Assembly: GCA_947095535.1 (NCBI GenBank)
Contig: OX352773.1
Span: 264,019,590-264,083,589, forward strand
Direction of reading: 5' to 3'
Length of the DNA stretch: 64,000 bases
Source of the DNA: Poecilobothrus nobilitatus
Taxonomy: Eukaryota; Arthropoda; Insecta; Diptera; Dolichopodidae
Part shown: one piece after another, positions 44,819 through 56,961 of the stretch
Layout of the letters: the number at the start of each line of letters is the position of its first letter
How positions within the stretch are numbered: position 1 is the stretch's first letter
The notes under the pieces: model-generated
Told to the model about the DNA's origin: nothing
Seen by the model: only the letters and a program-made list of their open reading frames with translations
Databases searched by the model: none
Program-made: the position numbers and the translations under genes

Positions 44819-45867
44819 TCAAAAGTAGTATAGAAAATCAGAAATTGCTCGTTTTCTGGAAGTTGAATATGTCAATTTTAATACACAAAAGTTTATTTGT
44901 TTGTCTGTTTATATGTAGTTATATTTGAAATTTCAGATGATCGCTTTTTTTTTTTAAATACGGCAAGCTTTCTAACTGTTGAATTGTAATTTATTTGTTA
45001 TATATATATTTAATTCAAACGAGTCATTATTGACATTTTCTTACGTAACAAATCTTATTCCATTTCATAAAAATCCCTAAATTACAGATAAATGAAGAAA
45101 AAAAATTGTATAATAATTTAGCCAAAACAAATGAATTATTTGTCCTCGATCTAATAGGCAACTAAATATTTAGATGCCCTCTATATCCTCTATTTTATTT
45201 CATTACACTTTTAATTTGTATTATTTGAAAGTATTTTTGTAATGGTCCGAATCATTTTTGGTTAATTTAATTTTTCTAAATATTTAGCTTTCTTAGCTCT
45301 ATAATAGTCGTCTGTTAGCTAACTATGGTACAGTTATTTTTCTTACTAAAAAAACGTCTGCTAATTTAGATTAAAGCCACAGTAATATTGGCTTTTGATT
45401 AATTTTCGAAAAATAATTTTAATCAAAAAATTCAGGAAAAAATTCATTTCTCCGAAAAATCAAACAATACCACAAAAGAAAGAACACTTCTATAATACCA
45501 TTATAATATACTGTAAAATATTACACATTTTTTTTCCTTTCTATCATTTTTTATAATGAGACAATCATAAAAAAAAATTACAGGAAGAAAAAAAAAACAA
45601 AATACAAAAATTTTCCGCATTATGTTATGCGTAAACATTTATTTGCTCTATTGTTCCAGAAAATAAAAAATGAAATGAATAATATTAAAAAGAAAATTCA
45701 ACTAATATTTTTAATATTATTTCATAATAATAGTTTAATGTTAAAAAAAAGGACATCAGAGAAGAAATATTTAAGAGGGACATCGAAGAAAATAACAAAA
45801 TTATTTAAAAATAGGAGGAATGAAATCAATACACTTTTATTTTTTATCTTAATAAATGTGTAAAAGG
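44819..45867. other. AT-rich spacer
   Basis: No gene recognised. The frames at 45627-45916 on both strands run into SINE copy 3 and are low-complexity. Confidence 0.5.
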
Positions 45868-46053
45868 GGCCTCGGTGGTCTAGTGAGTAAGAGCGTATAA
45901 AATACGTTGTAAACACTGAGGGAATGTGGTTTCGAATCCCACACGTTGTAAGAGTTATTTCTCCTTACGACATTTACAGCCACTCCTGAACAAGAAAGGC
46001 TGTCTAATTTCCTGTCCATATTTATATGGCAAAGAAATGCATTAAAAAAAAAT
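45868..46053 (+). mobile_element. tRNA-derived SINE, copy 3
   Basis: Head GGCCTCGGTGGTCTAGTGAG (A box) and GGTTTCGAATCC (B box), body with CCTGAACAAGAAAGGCTGT and ATTTCCTGTCCAT, then AAATGCATT and poly-A. Same structure as copies 1 and 2. Confidence 0.92.
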
Positions 46054-46261
46054 AAAAGTGTTTGTTTAACATTTTAATGAAATTAAATATATAGATCATA
46101 TTATGAACTGACTACTGAATGAAAAATAACAATTAGTTTTAAAATTAATATTAATTTAAAAATTTTAAACAAACCTATAAATCTTTCAGATGTTACACTA
46201 TATTTGAACACATTATCTTTAAGAAATTTGAGTATAACACTTTTACATATTTATTATTTTT

Positions 46262-46470
46262 GATATACAGGGTGTTTCCGACTCGATGGTCTTCCTTGAA
46301 ATGGGTGATCGGGCATACCGAGACGAACGAAAAACTGTATTGCCCTAATGATTCAATCGCTGTCTTATCTTCAATCACAATAGAAAAGTGTGTTAAATCA
46401 TTTTCTGTGTTATAACACACTTTTCCATTCTTTATATCTCGAAAAAAGTTAGAGATAGAGAAAAAGTTAT
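46262..46470. mobile_element. Fragment with ACAGGGTGTTTCC terminus
   Basis: TACAGGGTGTTTCCGACTCG (46267-46286) opens a GC-richer stretch of about 150 bp, a terminus style common among insect MITEs. No matching opposite end is seen nearby, so this is a solo end or a broken copy. Inside is an inverted pair, AAAAGTGTGTTA...TAACACACTTTT (46383-46425). A 75-codon minus-strand frame over it (46193-46420) is not recognised. Confidence 0.4.
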
Positions 46471-47927
46471 TAGGTACTAATTATAGAGTTTGAAAAGCTG
46501 TCTCTAAATATGCTATAAAAAGTACCCCAATAAACATAATTTTTTCATTTTAAATCATGTTAAACCTCCATAACTTTGTAACAGTTAAGATTATGAAAAA
46601 GGGTTCAATTCAAAGATCGGCAACTCAACTACGCCAAAGGTTAGATAGTATATAATTTAGGTCATAGATATTTCCATTAGACAGCAATTAAATTTAATAT
46701 TAACTATTAGTTTGTCATAACTTTTCTTCATAAAAGATTGAAAACTATTGATATTATAAATTTTTATCCCTATTATCCAAGCCGACTTTAAACTAATAAC
46801 AGTAGCTTTTGGCAATATTTTAATTGTTGTTTTTTTCATTCAGAAGAAGTACATATATATACAACCTTCAATTCTATATACGATTGTTTTCACAATATAT
46901 CTTTCATTCCTTTATTTAAGTTTAATGGAATTTTGTGCAATTTATGTTACACCTGCGAAGATTTGTTCAAAGAAAAATAAAAAATCTTACGTTGTTCTCA
47001 TTTTAAAAATATTTTCATATTTTAAAAAATTCTTTCTTATGTCAGGAAATTTAAGTGATTTTCTTTTGATAAAATCAAATATTTTTATAAAAATGAATTG
47101 TTTTTAAACACAGTTTAAGGCATGTTTATAATACCAAAAAAAAGTTATCAAGGCCGTCTATCCCAATCTTTGGGAGTTAATTCCAAATTATGTTAAAAAT
47201 CTTTTAATAACAATTCTAAGACACAATAAAAGTACAAGGAGTTGATTCAATTGAATCCTACCACAAAAGTTAGCATTATATGACATTAAATCAATTACTA
47301 AATATCAAAATGTTTAATACATTGTCTTAGAGCTATTAATTTAAATTTTCTTGTAAACTCTATTTAGTTTAGAAAAGGATTTTAGACGTTATATTAAACG
47401 TTATTTAATTATTTGTTATTCATAACAGAATTTAAAAACAATGAACACGTTTCAAATTTGAAAAAAATTTCTATTTTTGACTCATCATCATCAACTCTTA
47501 CAATGGAAGCTAAATACACAAATTAGTTTTTAGTGATTTTCCCAACTACCGAGGGTCTACCAGTTAACAGGTCATGGAAAAATATTTTTTAACAAAACTA
47601 ATATTTTAATTATTGTTAATTTTTTCTCAGAAAATGTGGAAGGTTTACAAATAAAAAAGCAGAAAATTACATACATGATCGCATTCATGAAAAACTTAGA
47701 AGTATATTTTTCATCCAAACATAACATTTTCCTTTGCAATAGTAGTTGAATTAACATTATTCAAATTTTCAGAAAACTCTTGTAAGTTCTGAAAGATTTT
47801 CTACAAGATATAATTGAAAATAAGGAGTTTGTTAAGTTGCTTAACGTTTATCATCGTTTAAATAAGAAAAAATATTTAAATTTCAAACTATCTTTTTCAT
47901 AATGCTCACGTGTGTAAGCACATGTAA
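46471..47927. other. AT-rich spacer
   Basis: Frames of 60-61 codons here are unsupported. No repeat family recognised. Confidence 0.5.
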
Positions 47928-48318
47928 CTACTCGTAGGGAGCGGGTCATATGCAGGTATTTCATTTGCCCGTAGTATCATTTGCCTGTATTTTCTGATCA
48001 TTTGACTGTATTTCATTCTAAATTAGGAGAGATTTAAGAGTTACATTCAAAAGCTGGGCTTTACGTTTTTTCCAGAATATTTATATATATGTATATGTGA
48101 CAATCTGAATTAGGAGGGACTTTAGTGAATTCAAAATCAAAATTGTATGCCTTTTACAGAATATTTATATAATATATTTTTGTATAATATGAAATACATG
48201 CAAATGAAATACATGCAAATGAAATACAGGCAAATGCAATACAGCCAAATGAAATACAGCCAAATGAAATACAGTCAAAATAAATACAGGCTTGTGATAG
48301 TAACCCCTTTACTCGTAT
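47928..48318. mobile_element. Foldback-type element, copy B
   Basis: The left arm (about 47935-48015) has ATTTGCC / ATCATTTGCCTGTATT / CATTTGACTGTATT units. The right arm (48190-48290) has at least six AAATGAAATACAGCC-like 15-bp units in inverted orientation, ending CTTGTGATAGTAACCCC. That final signature is shared with copy A at 28.1-28.6 kb. The centre holds two R-unit segments (48024-48060 and 48105-48140: AATTAGGAG-GA-TTTAG-G). The 65-codon frame 48147-48344, with repeated MKYSQ-like residues, is just the tandem repeat read through. No transposase. Confidence 0.75.
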
Positions 48319-50103
48319 ATCTACTGAACCACCTTTTTACTTAATTTTAATTTAAATACGTAGTTCAAAGTAAAAATAAATTAAATAAAAATAAAAAATA
48401 TCTATTTCATTTATTTTCTTAATTGTTTATTTTTTCTTAGACTGAAAACTACACTCATAAAATTTGACACTACATTTCAATATAATAAAAAAAAAAATTT
48501 CAGTCTCAACATTATTTTTTCAAACTTTTGTATTATTGAAGAAATATGCAATATGACAGCATAAAGACCTAAAATGTAGGGGAATTTAAAACAAATTAAT
48601 CTGAGTAGAATGAGACAACAATAAATTTTCTATATATAATTATTTGTTAATCTATTAGATATAGATTTATTCGGCCTTATATATTACTTTGTAAAAGGGG
48701 TATATTTTTTTTTAAAAAATGCTTATATCTTCTAAAATCAAAGAGGAAAACATCATGTATGTACGAATTGTAGAAGAGAAAGATACCTTTCTAACGATAT
48801 GCAAATATTTAGGAGCTTTTTTTTGGCAAAATCTTCAGATATTTAATTTTTCAAGAAAATATTATGGTTTTTTTTTTTTTAATTTTCAACTTTCAACTAC
48901 TTTCAACTACTACTATCTCCACAACAGACTAGATAAAAACACCAAATAAATATATATCTAATAGATTAAGAAATATGATGGTTTATACACAAAAACAAAA
49001 AAAAAAAAAACAACAAGGATATTATTTTCAACTGCCCTTTTCGTTTTTAAAGTACGAGATACGCCATTAAAGACATATACTTTTGGAAAAGTGGCAATAT
49101 ACTAAATAGCTTTGAGATACACTATTTTGGTGCTATGCTATTTTGGTGCTATAATTTTCTACACTCACATTTGCTGCAGAATCTTCAAAATTTTTTAATA
49201 ATAAAATAAAAAATACATAAAATTTTATTTTAACTCAACCATGTTACTTAAAACTAAACACATCTGCAAGCAAAATGTGTCGTGACACTATAAAGAATAA
49301 AAAAAACTTTAAAGGCATACAACCATACATAAGTTCTTTATACATTGTATATATTGTACATAATATGTATAGTGATGAAAAGATTTTTGTTATACAATAC
49401 AAGCATAATATAAATTCATACATGTATATAGTAATATTAAAGGACATATACACTTGTGTTATTGTTAAAAAGATAAAATGTAAATAACATTTATCAGATT
49501 CATAATAAAATATTAGCTTTTTCTATTATAAAATGCAACATTACTATATTTTTATAATATTCATTTCGAAATAACCAAATTGTAAATTTTTAGTACATTT
49601 TATATACTAAACACTGGATTTTCGATTGAATAAATTTTTTTTTTTTTTTTCTTTAATTTTTATATAAAATTATGAAATTTTAGTTTTATTTTATTTGTTT
49701 ATGCCCTCCCTTAATGGAATCATCTCTTAATAATAATTTTTACTAGTGTTTATTTTTATTATAACTGTAATTCTTATGATGAAAATCTTTGGTTTCTTTT
49801 TATATCGTGTGTTAGACAGTCTGTTCATATTATTTTGTTTAAATTGTTGGAAATTATAGTATTTTGTTAAGTTTTTATTGATATAAGTGAAGCTGTAAGA
49901 TGACTTCGTCATATGAAACTTCATAAAAAATAGTAGGGTATGAAAGAAATAGTAGAGCACAGTTCAAAATACAACTTTAACTGTGCTTTAACATTTTAAC
50001 AGCTATATCTTTATTTTATTTTTTTTTTTTTACTTTTCAAAAACATTTTTTACTATGTTTCAATTTTATAAAAACATAAAATATGGAATAAGATCTTAAC
50101 GGT
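48319..50103. other. AT-rich spacer
   Basis: No gene recognised; all frames are low-complexity. Confidence 0.5.
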
Positions 50104-50333
50104 ATATGATTTGAGGTGGCGAGGACCTGCACGTGGATAACCAAAATTCTTTGGTTTACAACAACGTCGATCACTAACTAATAAAGTTAAAAGAACTATT
50201 AAAAACTTTTATTCAATAGACGTCCATTGATCTGGATAAGTCCTCTGCCACGCTTGTAATAAGCAACAGCTGTGGCAGTTTTCTTTCTACCGAAAACTTT
50301 AACTACTTGAATTGATTCTTTCCTCTTTTACAT
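50104..50333 (-). pseudogene. RpS16: Ribosomal protein S16 pseudogene, internally deleted
   Basis: On the minus strand, block 1 (50333-50211) reads M, a stop, then [20 protein letters not shown] and [19 protein letters not shown], matching the N-terminus of small-subunit ribosomal protein uS9 (eukaryotic S16). After 38 bp of non-coding sequence, block 2 (50172-50104) reads DRRCCKPKNFGYPRAGPRHL then KSY, matching the S16 C-terminus (DPRRCEPKKFGGPGARAR-QKSY). About 80 residues of the middle are missing, codon 2 is a stop, and the C-terminus has substitutions. No intron interrupts block 1, and an A-rich stretch lies about 70-90 bp beyond the C-terminus, so a processed (LINE-mobilised) copy is likely. 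The functional gene should be elsewhere. Confidence 0.9.
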
Positions 50334-50865
50334 CTTGATTGAAATTGACAGAAAAGGTTTAAGAAATTTTTTTTGTGATTCCGTGAATTTGATTCCACAG
50401 TTTTTTTTATCCTTAATATCATTCCCTCAAATAAGATATTAACAAAATCGCTTGTTATTGATAATACATTAAGAGTTTAGAACATTTTGAGTTTAGAAAA
50501 TAATATTATTTTCATCAAACCGTTCAATATACTCAATTAGAAGTAGCTATTGTACAAGATTATGTAGTTTTAAGGCAATTATTTTTCATTATAATAGTAA
50601 GCAACTGTAAAATTTGACACATTTGATGTTTTTATATCCAAATCACTATTTAGAATGGGCTGTACAAGATAGAAAATTTATAATATGAGAAATAAATCAA
50701 AAGATCGTATAATTTTGATATTTATTAAAATATAAATTTTTCACATTTTTTACACAAAAATGACATTTTATTTCTTTGAATTACAAATTACTAAAAAGTT
50801 AAAAGTAATAAACTTTCACAAATCACAAGAATCAATATTCAAAATACTGAAATGTAAAGTTCAAG
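50334..50865. other. AT-rich spacer
   Basis: No feature recognised; the first 70 bp may be former 5' UTR of the S16 copy. Confidence 0.45.
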
Positions 50866-50879
50866 GTTACCATGGTAAC
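50866..50879. promoter_or_regulatory. Perfect palindromic RFX X-box motif
   Basis: GTTACCATGGTAAC is an exact 14-bp palindrome and fits the RFX-family X-box consensus (GTTRCC-N-N-GGYAAC type, as in ciliary gene promoters) on both halves. It stands alone in AT-rich DNA, and no adjacent gene start was found. The 128-codon frame spanning it (50760-51146) is a low-complexity shadow. Confidence 0.5.
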
Positions 50880-51984
50880 GATAAAATTTCCATTTTATTT
50901 GTACAAAATTTTCTTTTTTTTATTTTATATTTACATACATATTTATTTTGTTTTATTTTAATTTTTCTTCTCTTTCTTTCATTATTTTATATAAATGTTG
51001 GTCCTTTTATAACTTTTTATGGTTCATTGAGGAGACAATTGAATAACTTCTGTTTGACTTCTTTCTTCCTAATTTTGATTTCTGTTTACCCCTCTTTTAC
51101 AAAAAATTTTCATTATAAAAATCCCTACAAATATATATTTGAATAGAATAGGAGTAAAAAAAAACAAACAAGAGAGAAAAAAAAATAATTTTTTTCTGAA
51201 TTCCTTAAAGTCCCTCATTTAAGTTTTCTATGAATTAATATACACATAAAAGTGTATCCATATACATACATATATTACTAATCCATGTGTATGTATTTTA
51301 AAAGAAAAAAGAAAAATTTCAAAGGACAGGACATCATAAAAAGTCAAAATTTCTTTAATATAATCATAACAATGATAATAATAATAACAATAATAATGTA
51401 AAAACGGAAAAAGAAAGAGAAGAAAAAGTAGAAAAAAGAGAATAAACTAAGGAAAAAGAAAAAATAATAAATCGTAAATATATAAACATTAAAATAAATT
51501 GATGAAAATAATATACAAGCAATAAAGCGATTTGGTTATTGGAGTTAAGTGCTATTAAGAGATATTTTTTTATTATTATTTTTTTTTCTTTTAACATCAT
51601 CTTTATACGTCAAACCCACTTTTTAACTTATTTTTTGTTGTTTTTTCTTTTATTAAATTGTTATTTTTTCAAAAATATTTTCCTTTTACCAAGCGCTAAC
51701 TTTTATTTAAAATCTCTTAAACTCCCCAAAGTAAAATTATTTATTCATAAAAATTTATTGTAAAATCGACAAAAATTTATTTTCATATTTTCGTCTAAAA
51801 AGCAATTGAGTTAATTTTTCTTCGAATTTTCTAAAAAATTTTATGAAATATTATAAAATTTAAGATTTAAAAAAAAACACAGTTATATCTATAGATACTC
51901 TTTTATAAAAATTCAAATATTTAAGATATAATCCAAAATTTTAAAACGGAGATTAGAAATACTTTATTAATTACATTAATATCT
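50880..51984. other. AT-rich spacer
   Basis: Low-complexity frames on both strands at 51364-51763, with an AAT/AAC microsatellite-like stretch (51370-51402). No gene. Confidence 0.5.
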
Positions 51985-52345
51985 CAAGTAAATTTAGGCT
52001 TTCAAGTGTCACAAACGTAATGACAAATTTATTATACACTAAATTGACAAGATTAAAATATGTGCAATTAAGAATTAAATGTCCTTAAAAATTGCTTATT
52101 AATTTCATTATGTTCATCCATCCATCTCTCCATCTGTTTACCAAAATTCTACAACGTTTAAGATGGAACATTGATATTTAGCTCTATCCATGGCTTTTAA
52201 AAAATTAATGTTATGGAACAACTTTTTTACGTAGTCCCACTCATTGCTAAGATACAACACCTCAAAGTTCTATTTTGAAATGTATACCAATATCTGAAGT
52301 TGTTCTCAACATTTTTTCAATCGAAAAACATCCAACAACAGAAAA
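51985..52345. mobile_element. Head-to-head H1 and H2 Helentron-like fragments
   Basis: The left part (about 51995-52045) is an H1 head on the minus strand; its complement is GTATAATAAATTTGTCATTA then CGTTTGTGACACTTGAAAG. The right part (about 52075-52340) is an H2 head and body on the plus strand: TTATTAATTTCATTATGTTC, CATCTGTTTACCAAAATTCT, CATGGCTTTTAAAAAATTAA and GGAACAACTTTTT. Both are diverged, and the (GTCC)n stretch has become (ATCC)n-like. Confidence 0.55.
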
Positions 52346-52795
52346 TGTTTTTAAATAAAAAAAAAAGATGAAATTATAAAAATACTTTTACCTCTAATTA
52401 AGTGGCGATAATATTAATAATATTACTAATTTATACAATACAATATTACGATACGATACAATATTACTAATTTATATCGTAATAGTGTTTAAGTATATCG
52501 TAATATAAAATAAATGAAAAAATAAAAGAATTCTTCTATGAGAAACAAATATATGGCGCACTATAATATCTATACATGTTTGTGATTAATAATTTTATAC
52601 AAAAGTTACAGTCGAGTAATCAACAGCTTAATGAAAATAATGAAATTGAAGCTTAGTCAAATATGCATAATAAGCAGTAATAGTAGGAGGAAAAAAATTT
52701 GATTAGTACATGAGAGTTCCACTCACAAAAACCTTCGTCTCTTTTGGATTGCAAAAAAAAACCGAAGGAAAATACCTTTTCTTGTTGATTTAAAT
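52346..52795. other. AT-rich spacer
   Basis: A local duplication, ACAATATTACTAATTTATA, occurs at about 52413-52480. No gene. Confidence 0.5.
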
Positions 52796-53265
52796 GTTTT
52801 TTTTTTTCCTTAAGGTGCCCCCTTGGTAGTATCAGATTCTTAGTGATTAAACCAATATAATGGAATGAAATCCTTAACTGCGAACGCAATTTAGTGGTTA
52901 TAGAGAGTAGTTATAAGAAAGCATAGAAAAGGGATGTGAAAACTTTAAACTGGGAAGTGGCATTGTATTGCAATAATAAGTTCGCCTAAAATCATTACTT
53001 TTTTTCTAATGAAGTTATCTTCAGTTACACCATGTAGTAGTTTATTAGATATTCTAAGATCAGCAATAACTGAAAGCAGCTTCTGTGTACCAGGTATTAT
53101 TATTATTTATTATTATTATAAAAAATTACTATAGAGACGAAGTCGTCTGCCAGTTATAATACGGAGTAGTTATTTTCCTGCATGAGGTAATAACAAAAGG
53201 CGGCTCTTCTGAAGCAGCTGTTGCTATTAGTATTGATATTAAGGCGGGCGATTTAACCACAATAT
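52796..53265 (-). mobile_element. Non-LTR retrotransposon 3' end (minus), copy 2
   Basis: Colinear with 10849-11230: CCCTTGGTAGTATCAGATT, ATAATGGAATGAAAT, CTGCGAACGCAATTTAGTGG, CACCATGTAGTAG and GCATGAGGTAATAA occur in the same order. This copy has an extra, partly repetitive insert (about 52950-53160). The T run at 52797-52808 is the complement of a poly-A tail. No coding sequence remains. Confidence 0.65.
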
Positions 53266-54559
53266 CATGAATCTTGGCATTAAATTTATAACTAAAAAAA
53301 AACTAACATTAGATATGAAAGCTAAATAGAAAATATTCTAAAATTTTTTTTAAAATAAATAATAAATTATGAAATTAATTTACTTCAACAAATTTCAAAA
53401 CTTGAAACGAATCTGAACCAAGAATCACTACAAGTTTTTACGATAGATGAGATACAAATTCTTGGAATTTAGTACTAATTAAAATCAAAATACTTTAAAT
53501 AAAAAAAAAATTATAAAACACAAACCAAAAAGAAAGGGATGAAAAAATTAAATTAATTTTATTTGTTGAACATCTCTTTCAGTACCCGGAATCAGATGCA
53601 TTGTATACATATATTTGATTAACATAATTACGAATTACATATTTGATATTTTACTTTATATGTAAGTAAAAGTTATCGATTACTTATTAATAAAATTTTA
53701 AGGGAATTTCCCAAATTAAATGTTTACTGCAATCAAATAAGAATTTAAGAATCACGTGTTTTATTTTTAACATCGGTTAATCACCTTAGTATTAATATAT
53801 AATAGAAATTCAATAATAACAATAGAACTTATAGTATACTCGTATATTATATAATATGCACACAAAGAATCTACATAGATTTTATATATGTACACAAAGA
53901 AGTTAAGAAATTCTGATCGGATAAAAAATGTCTAAGCTATGTAGAAAATTTTCAACTGTTTTTTCAAATGGCATATTGGTATTATTTTTTTCTTAATAAA
54001 TTTTTAAGAAATTGAACACAAAGCAAATTACATACAAAAGAATTTCATATAAACTACGACTGACTAAAGAACGACAAAAAAAATGTGTGCAAAACACATG
54101 AAAACAAAAAAACTGATCAAAATAAAAATCCCCAGTTTTTTTTTATAATATAAATATGATGGTTTTTATATATGTTTGTACGTTTATAACAATATACATA
54201 ATATCTATGGATTTTTCTTATACATATTATATACTTTATGTCGAAGAATCATTATTCTTCTTATATTGTTATGAATCTTGACTCAAAAAATATTATTTCG
54301 TTTATTTAGTTCAACATATTGTAATGTTTCATTCACTGCTTCAGCAAATTTAGTTTGGAACTATTTTTCTAAAAGAGAATTTCTAACTCTAACGATTCAC
54401 TGCTAACAAATCAAAATTTAGACAGGGGAAAAAAATATTACTCTGTTCTTTCTGTTTTCTAATAAATTTTTTTAAAGTGTGAAAAATGTCAAAAAAAAAT
54501 AAAACGACACCAAAACAAAAAATATTTCTGCACTAAAAAGTTAAAGTTAATGGTAAGTT
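53266..54559. other. AT-rich spacer
   Basis: No feature recognised. Confidence 0.5.
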
Positions 54560-54650
54560 CACGTGGGATGCATGCATCCGTGTACTCTTCGGTAATATTA
54601 ACGAACATTTTGCATCCACTATGCAACCACTTGTTCACGAGATGCAAAAC
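54560..54650. repeat. Cluster of ATGCAT-type palindromes
   Basis: Contains the perfect 14-bp palindrome GGATGCATGCATCC (54566-54579). Also present is an inverted pair TTTTGCATC (54608-54616) / GATGCAAAA (54641-54649), with another ATGCAA between. CACGTG occurs at 54560-54565. It may be a small TIR element or a regulatory cluster; no flanking gene was found. Confidence 0.5.
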
Positions 54651-56961
54651 GGCAACATTTTTATTTTGAAAGTTTTATTTGAGAGGACCAAGTAGGCTAG
54701 TTAGTATATGTGTATATTGTGTTGACATTTGATGAAAAAATTTTTTATTTACAAAATACGAAATGGTTAAACCAGAGAAAAATGTTATTTTATGTAAGAA
54801 AAAATTTTAAATAATATAAATTAAATATAATTTATTAGTGTAGGTACATATAAAATTTTTTTTCTTTAGTATTAACTGCAAACCAATAGCAACCATTGCA
54901 ATTTTTTTTCCTTTTTATTATTTTTTTTTTTTCCTTGCCTTCTATGAAGTGTATTATAGGGCATCCACTAAATCATTTTATTATTCATATTTGACTAAGC
55001 TTCAGTTTCGTGACTGATTAACTTTACTAAGCCATTGATTATTCGACTTTAGTTATTGTACAAGACAAGACATTTCTTTCTTTTCTTTCTAAGACATTTC
55101 TTTCTTTTTATTATATACATCTTCAAAATATTACAAAATATTACAAGTATATTATGATATATTTTTATAATATTTAGCTTATAAACCAGGAAACTCATAA
55201 AACAACCTTAAGATATTATCAATATAATTTAATTTTTTAATTACTTTTCCGTCACAAGATTGTCCACATACATATATTATATTAATATTTTTAATATTTT
55301 AAGTTTAGCAACAGAAACAAAAAAAAAAAATTGTTTCTTAGCAAAATTTCTAATTTACAGCAATAATTCTTTAGGAATTGAATTAAATTTTTATTTGGTT
55401 ATTATATATTTCAAATTAAATTTATTAAAAATATTCACTGGCACCAATGGCACATTGCGTAAGCTGCCGATCTTTCACGCGAAATTTTTCGCATTCAAAC
55501 CAAGATCAGTCCAATTTAGTACATAAAATATAATAAAAATATAATGTAAAGAAAACATATTTGGACTGCAAACCTGAAAAGGTTAATTATTTTCTCATCA
55601 AAATAAATAAATAAATGAATTAAAAATAAATGTGTTATAAAAATTATGAAATAATTCCCAGATATTGTTTTATATAGGATAGATATTTCATATAACATCA
55701 TGTTAATAATAACACCAATTGTTATTGGAATCTTTGATAAATCCACGCCGAATACATATTATCCTTTTATATCTTTAAATATTTTACAATATTATTTTAT
55801 AATATTTCCATTTTTTTATGGCATTATGACTATGCATTACCACTACACCAAGATTAGTACTACCGGGTTAGAAAAGTATTTAAACTAATGAGTCTAATGA
55901 GTCATTAGGAATGTTACGTGACGATTCTTTAAAAAAAGTAATGACAAAAATAGGCAAGTTTAATTTGAATTTTGATTATAATCTGAGAATTGACTGGGAC
56001 AAATTTTTTTTTTTTTGGCATCAAGAAGTAATAGACTAAAAAAAACCTACCTACTATACCTACCACCATACCATACCTACTTAAATTAAAAATTCTGAAG
56101 AAAAACCGCAGAAAAGCATCTCATAAATATTTTGTGTTTGAGGTATTTTTTTAACCTTCACTCTCCAAGACAATGTGTTATTGTTTTTTTTCTTCTTATT
56201 TTTTTTTTTTTTAAGAATTTTAACTGAAAATATCGAATTATAATCCGATTACTAACTTCTTTTTTAAAAGTATTCCAAAAATTTACATAATTAAAATAAG
56301 TGTCATAAGAATTTTTTTTTTTGTTTAATTAAAAAGGGAGTTTTTTTTATTATTCGTTTAATGTTAATTTCACTTTAATTTCAAGTAAATTATCAATTTT
56401 AATAAGAAAACAAAAAAAAAAACAATTTTATATTATTATATAATATTTTAGAAAAAGGTTTACTCTTAAAACAATACAACTTTTGCGTGTTATTATAATA
56501 ACAATATGCTGGTTATTAAGTTAAATATTCTTTTAATTAAAAAAAAATGTAAAATTTTCTGTTTAATTATACGTATATAATATATAGTTGATATAAGGGA
56601 AAACTACCGATTAACGTTATTTTATTATGATAAGTAGGTATATAACTATAAAATATATGATTACCGTTACCTTCATTATTAAATAATAAAAGAATTTTCT
56701 TAGAAAAAAATCAACAATAATATTAAACAGTAAACCTACTTTAAATGCTCTTCGTTTAAATATTTTATCTCATTCATTTATCACTCATTGAATAATATTA
56801 AAGTAATTTTTTTTATGTATGTTTCGAACATTTGACATGAATGACAGCTATATAATGTTGAATAAACATAATGTTGAATAAACATAATGTTTTCAAATTT
56901 GATAGTATTATATAGCATAATGAATTCATAAAAATGAAATGTAATTAATTCATAAAAATGA
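54651..56961. other. AT-rich spacer
   Basis: All frames here (such as 55260-55526 and 55516-55888) are low-complexity. A short direct duplication, AATGTTGAATAAACAT, lies at 56858-56890. Confidence 0.5.

Noticed and set aside
46267..46286. Complete MITE beginning TACAGGGTGTTTCC
   Set aside because: No inverted partner end was found nearby; kept only as a fragment.
48147..48344. 65-codon frame with repeated MKY-x-QM residues, looking like a repeat protein
   Set aside because: It is the 15-bp arm repeat of a foldback element read in frame.
50760..51146. 128-codon plus-strand frame
   Set aside because: Phe/Leu/Ile/Tyr-rich low-complexity translation with no recognisable motif; only the embedded X-box motif is kept as a feature.
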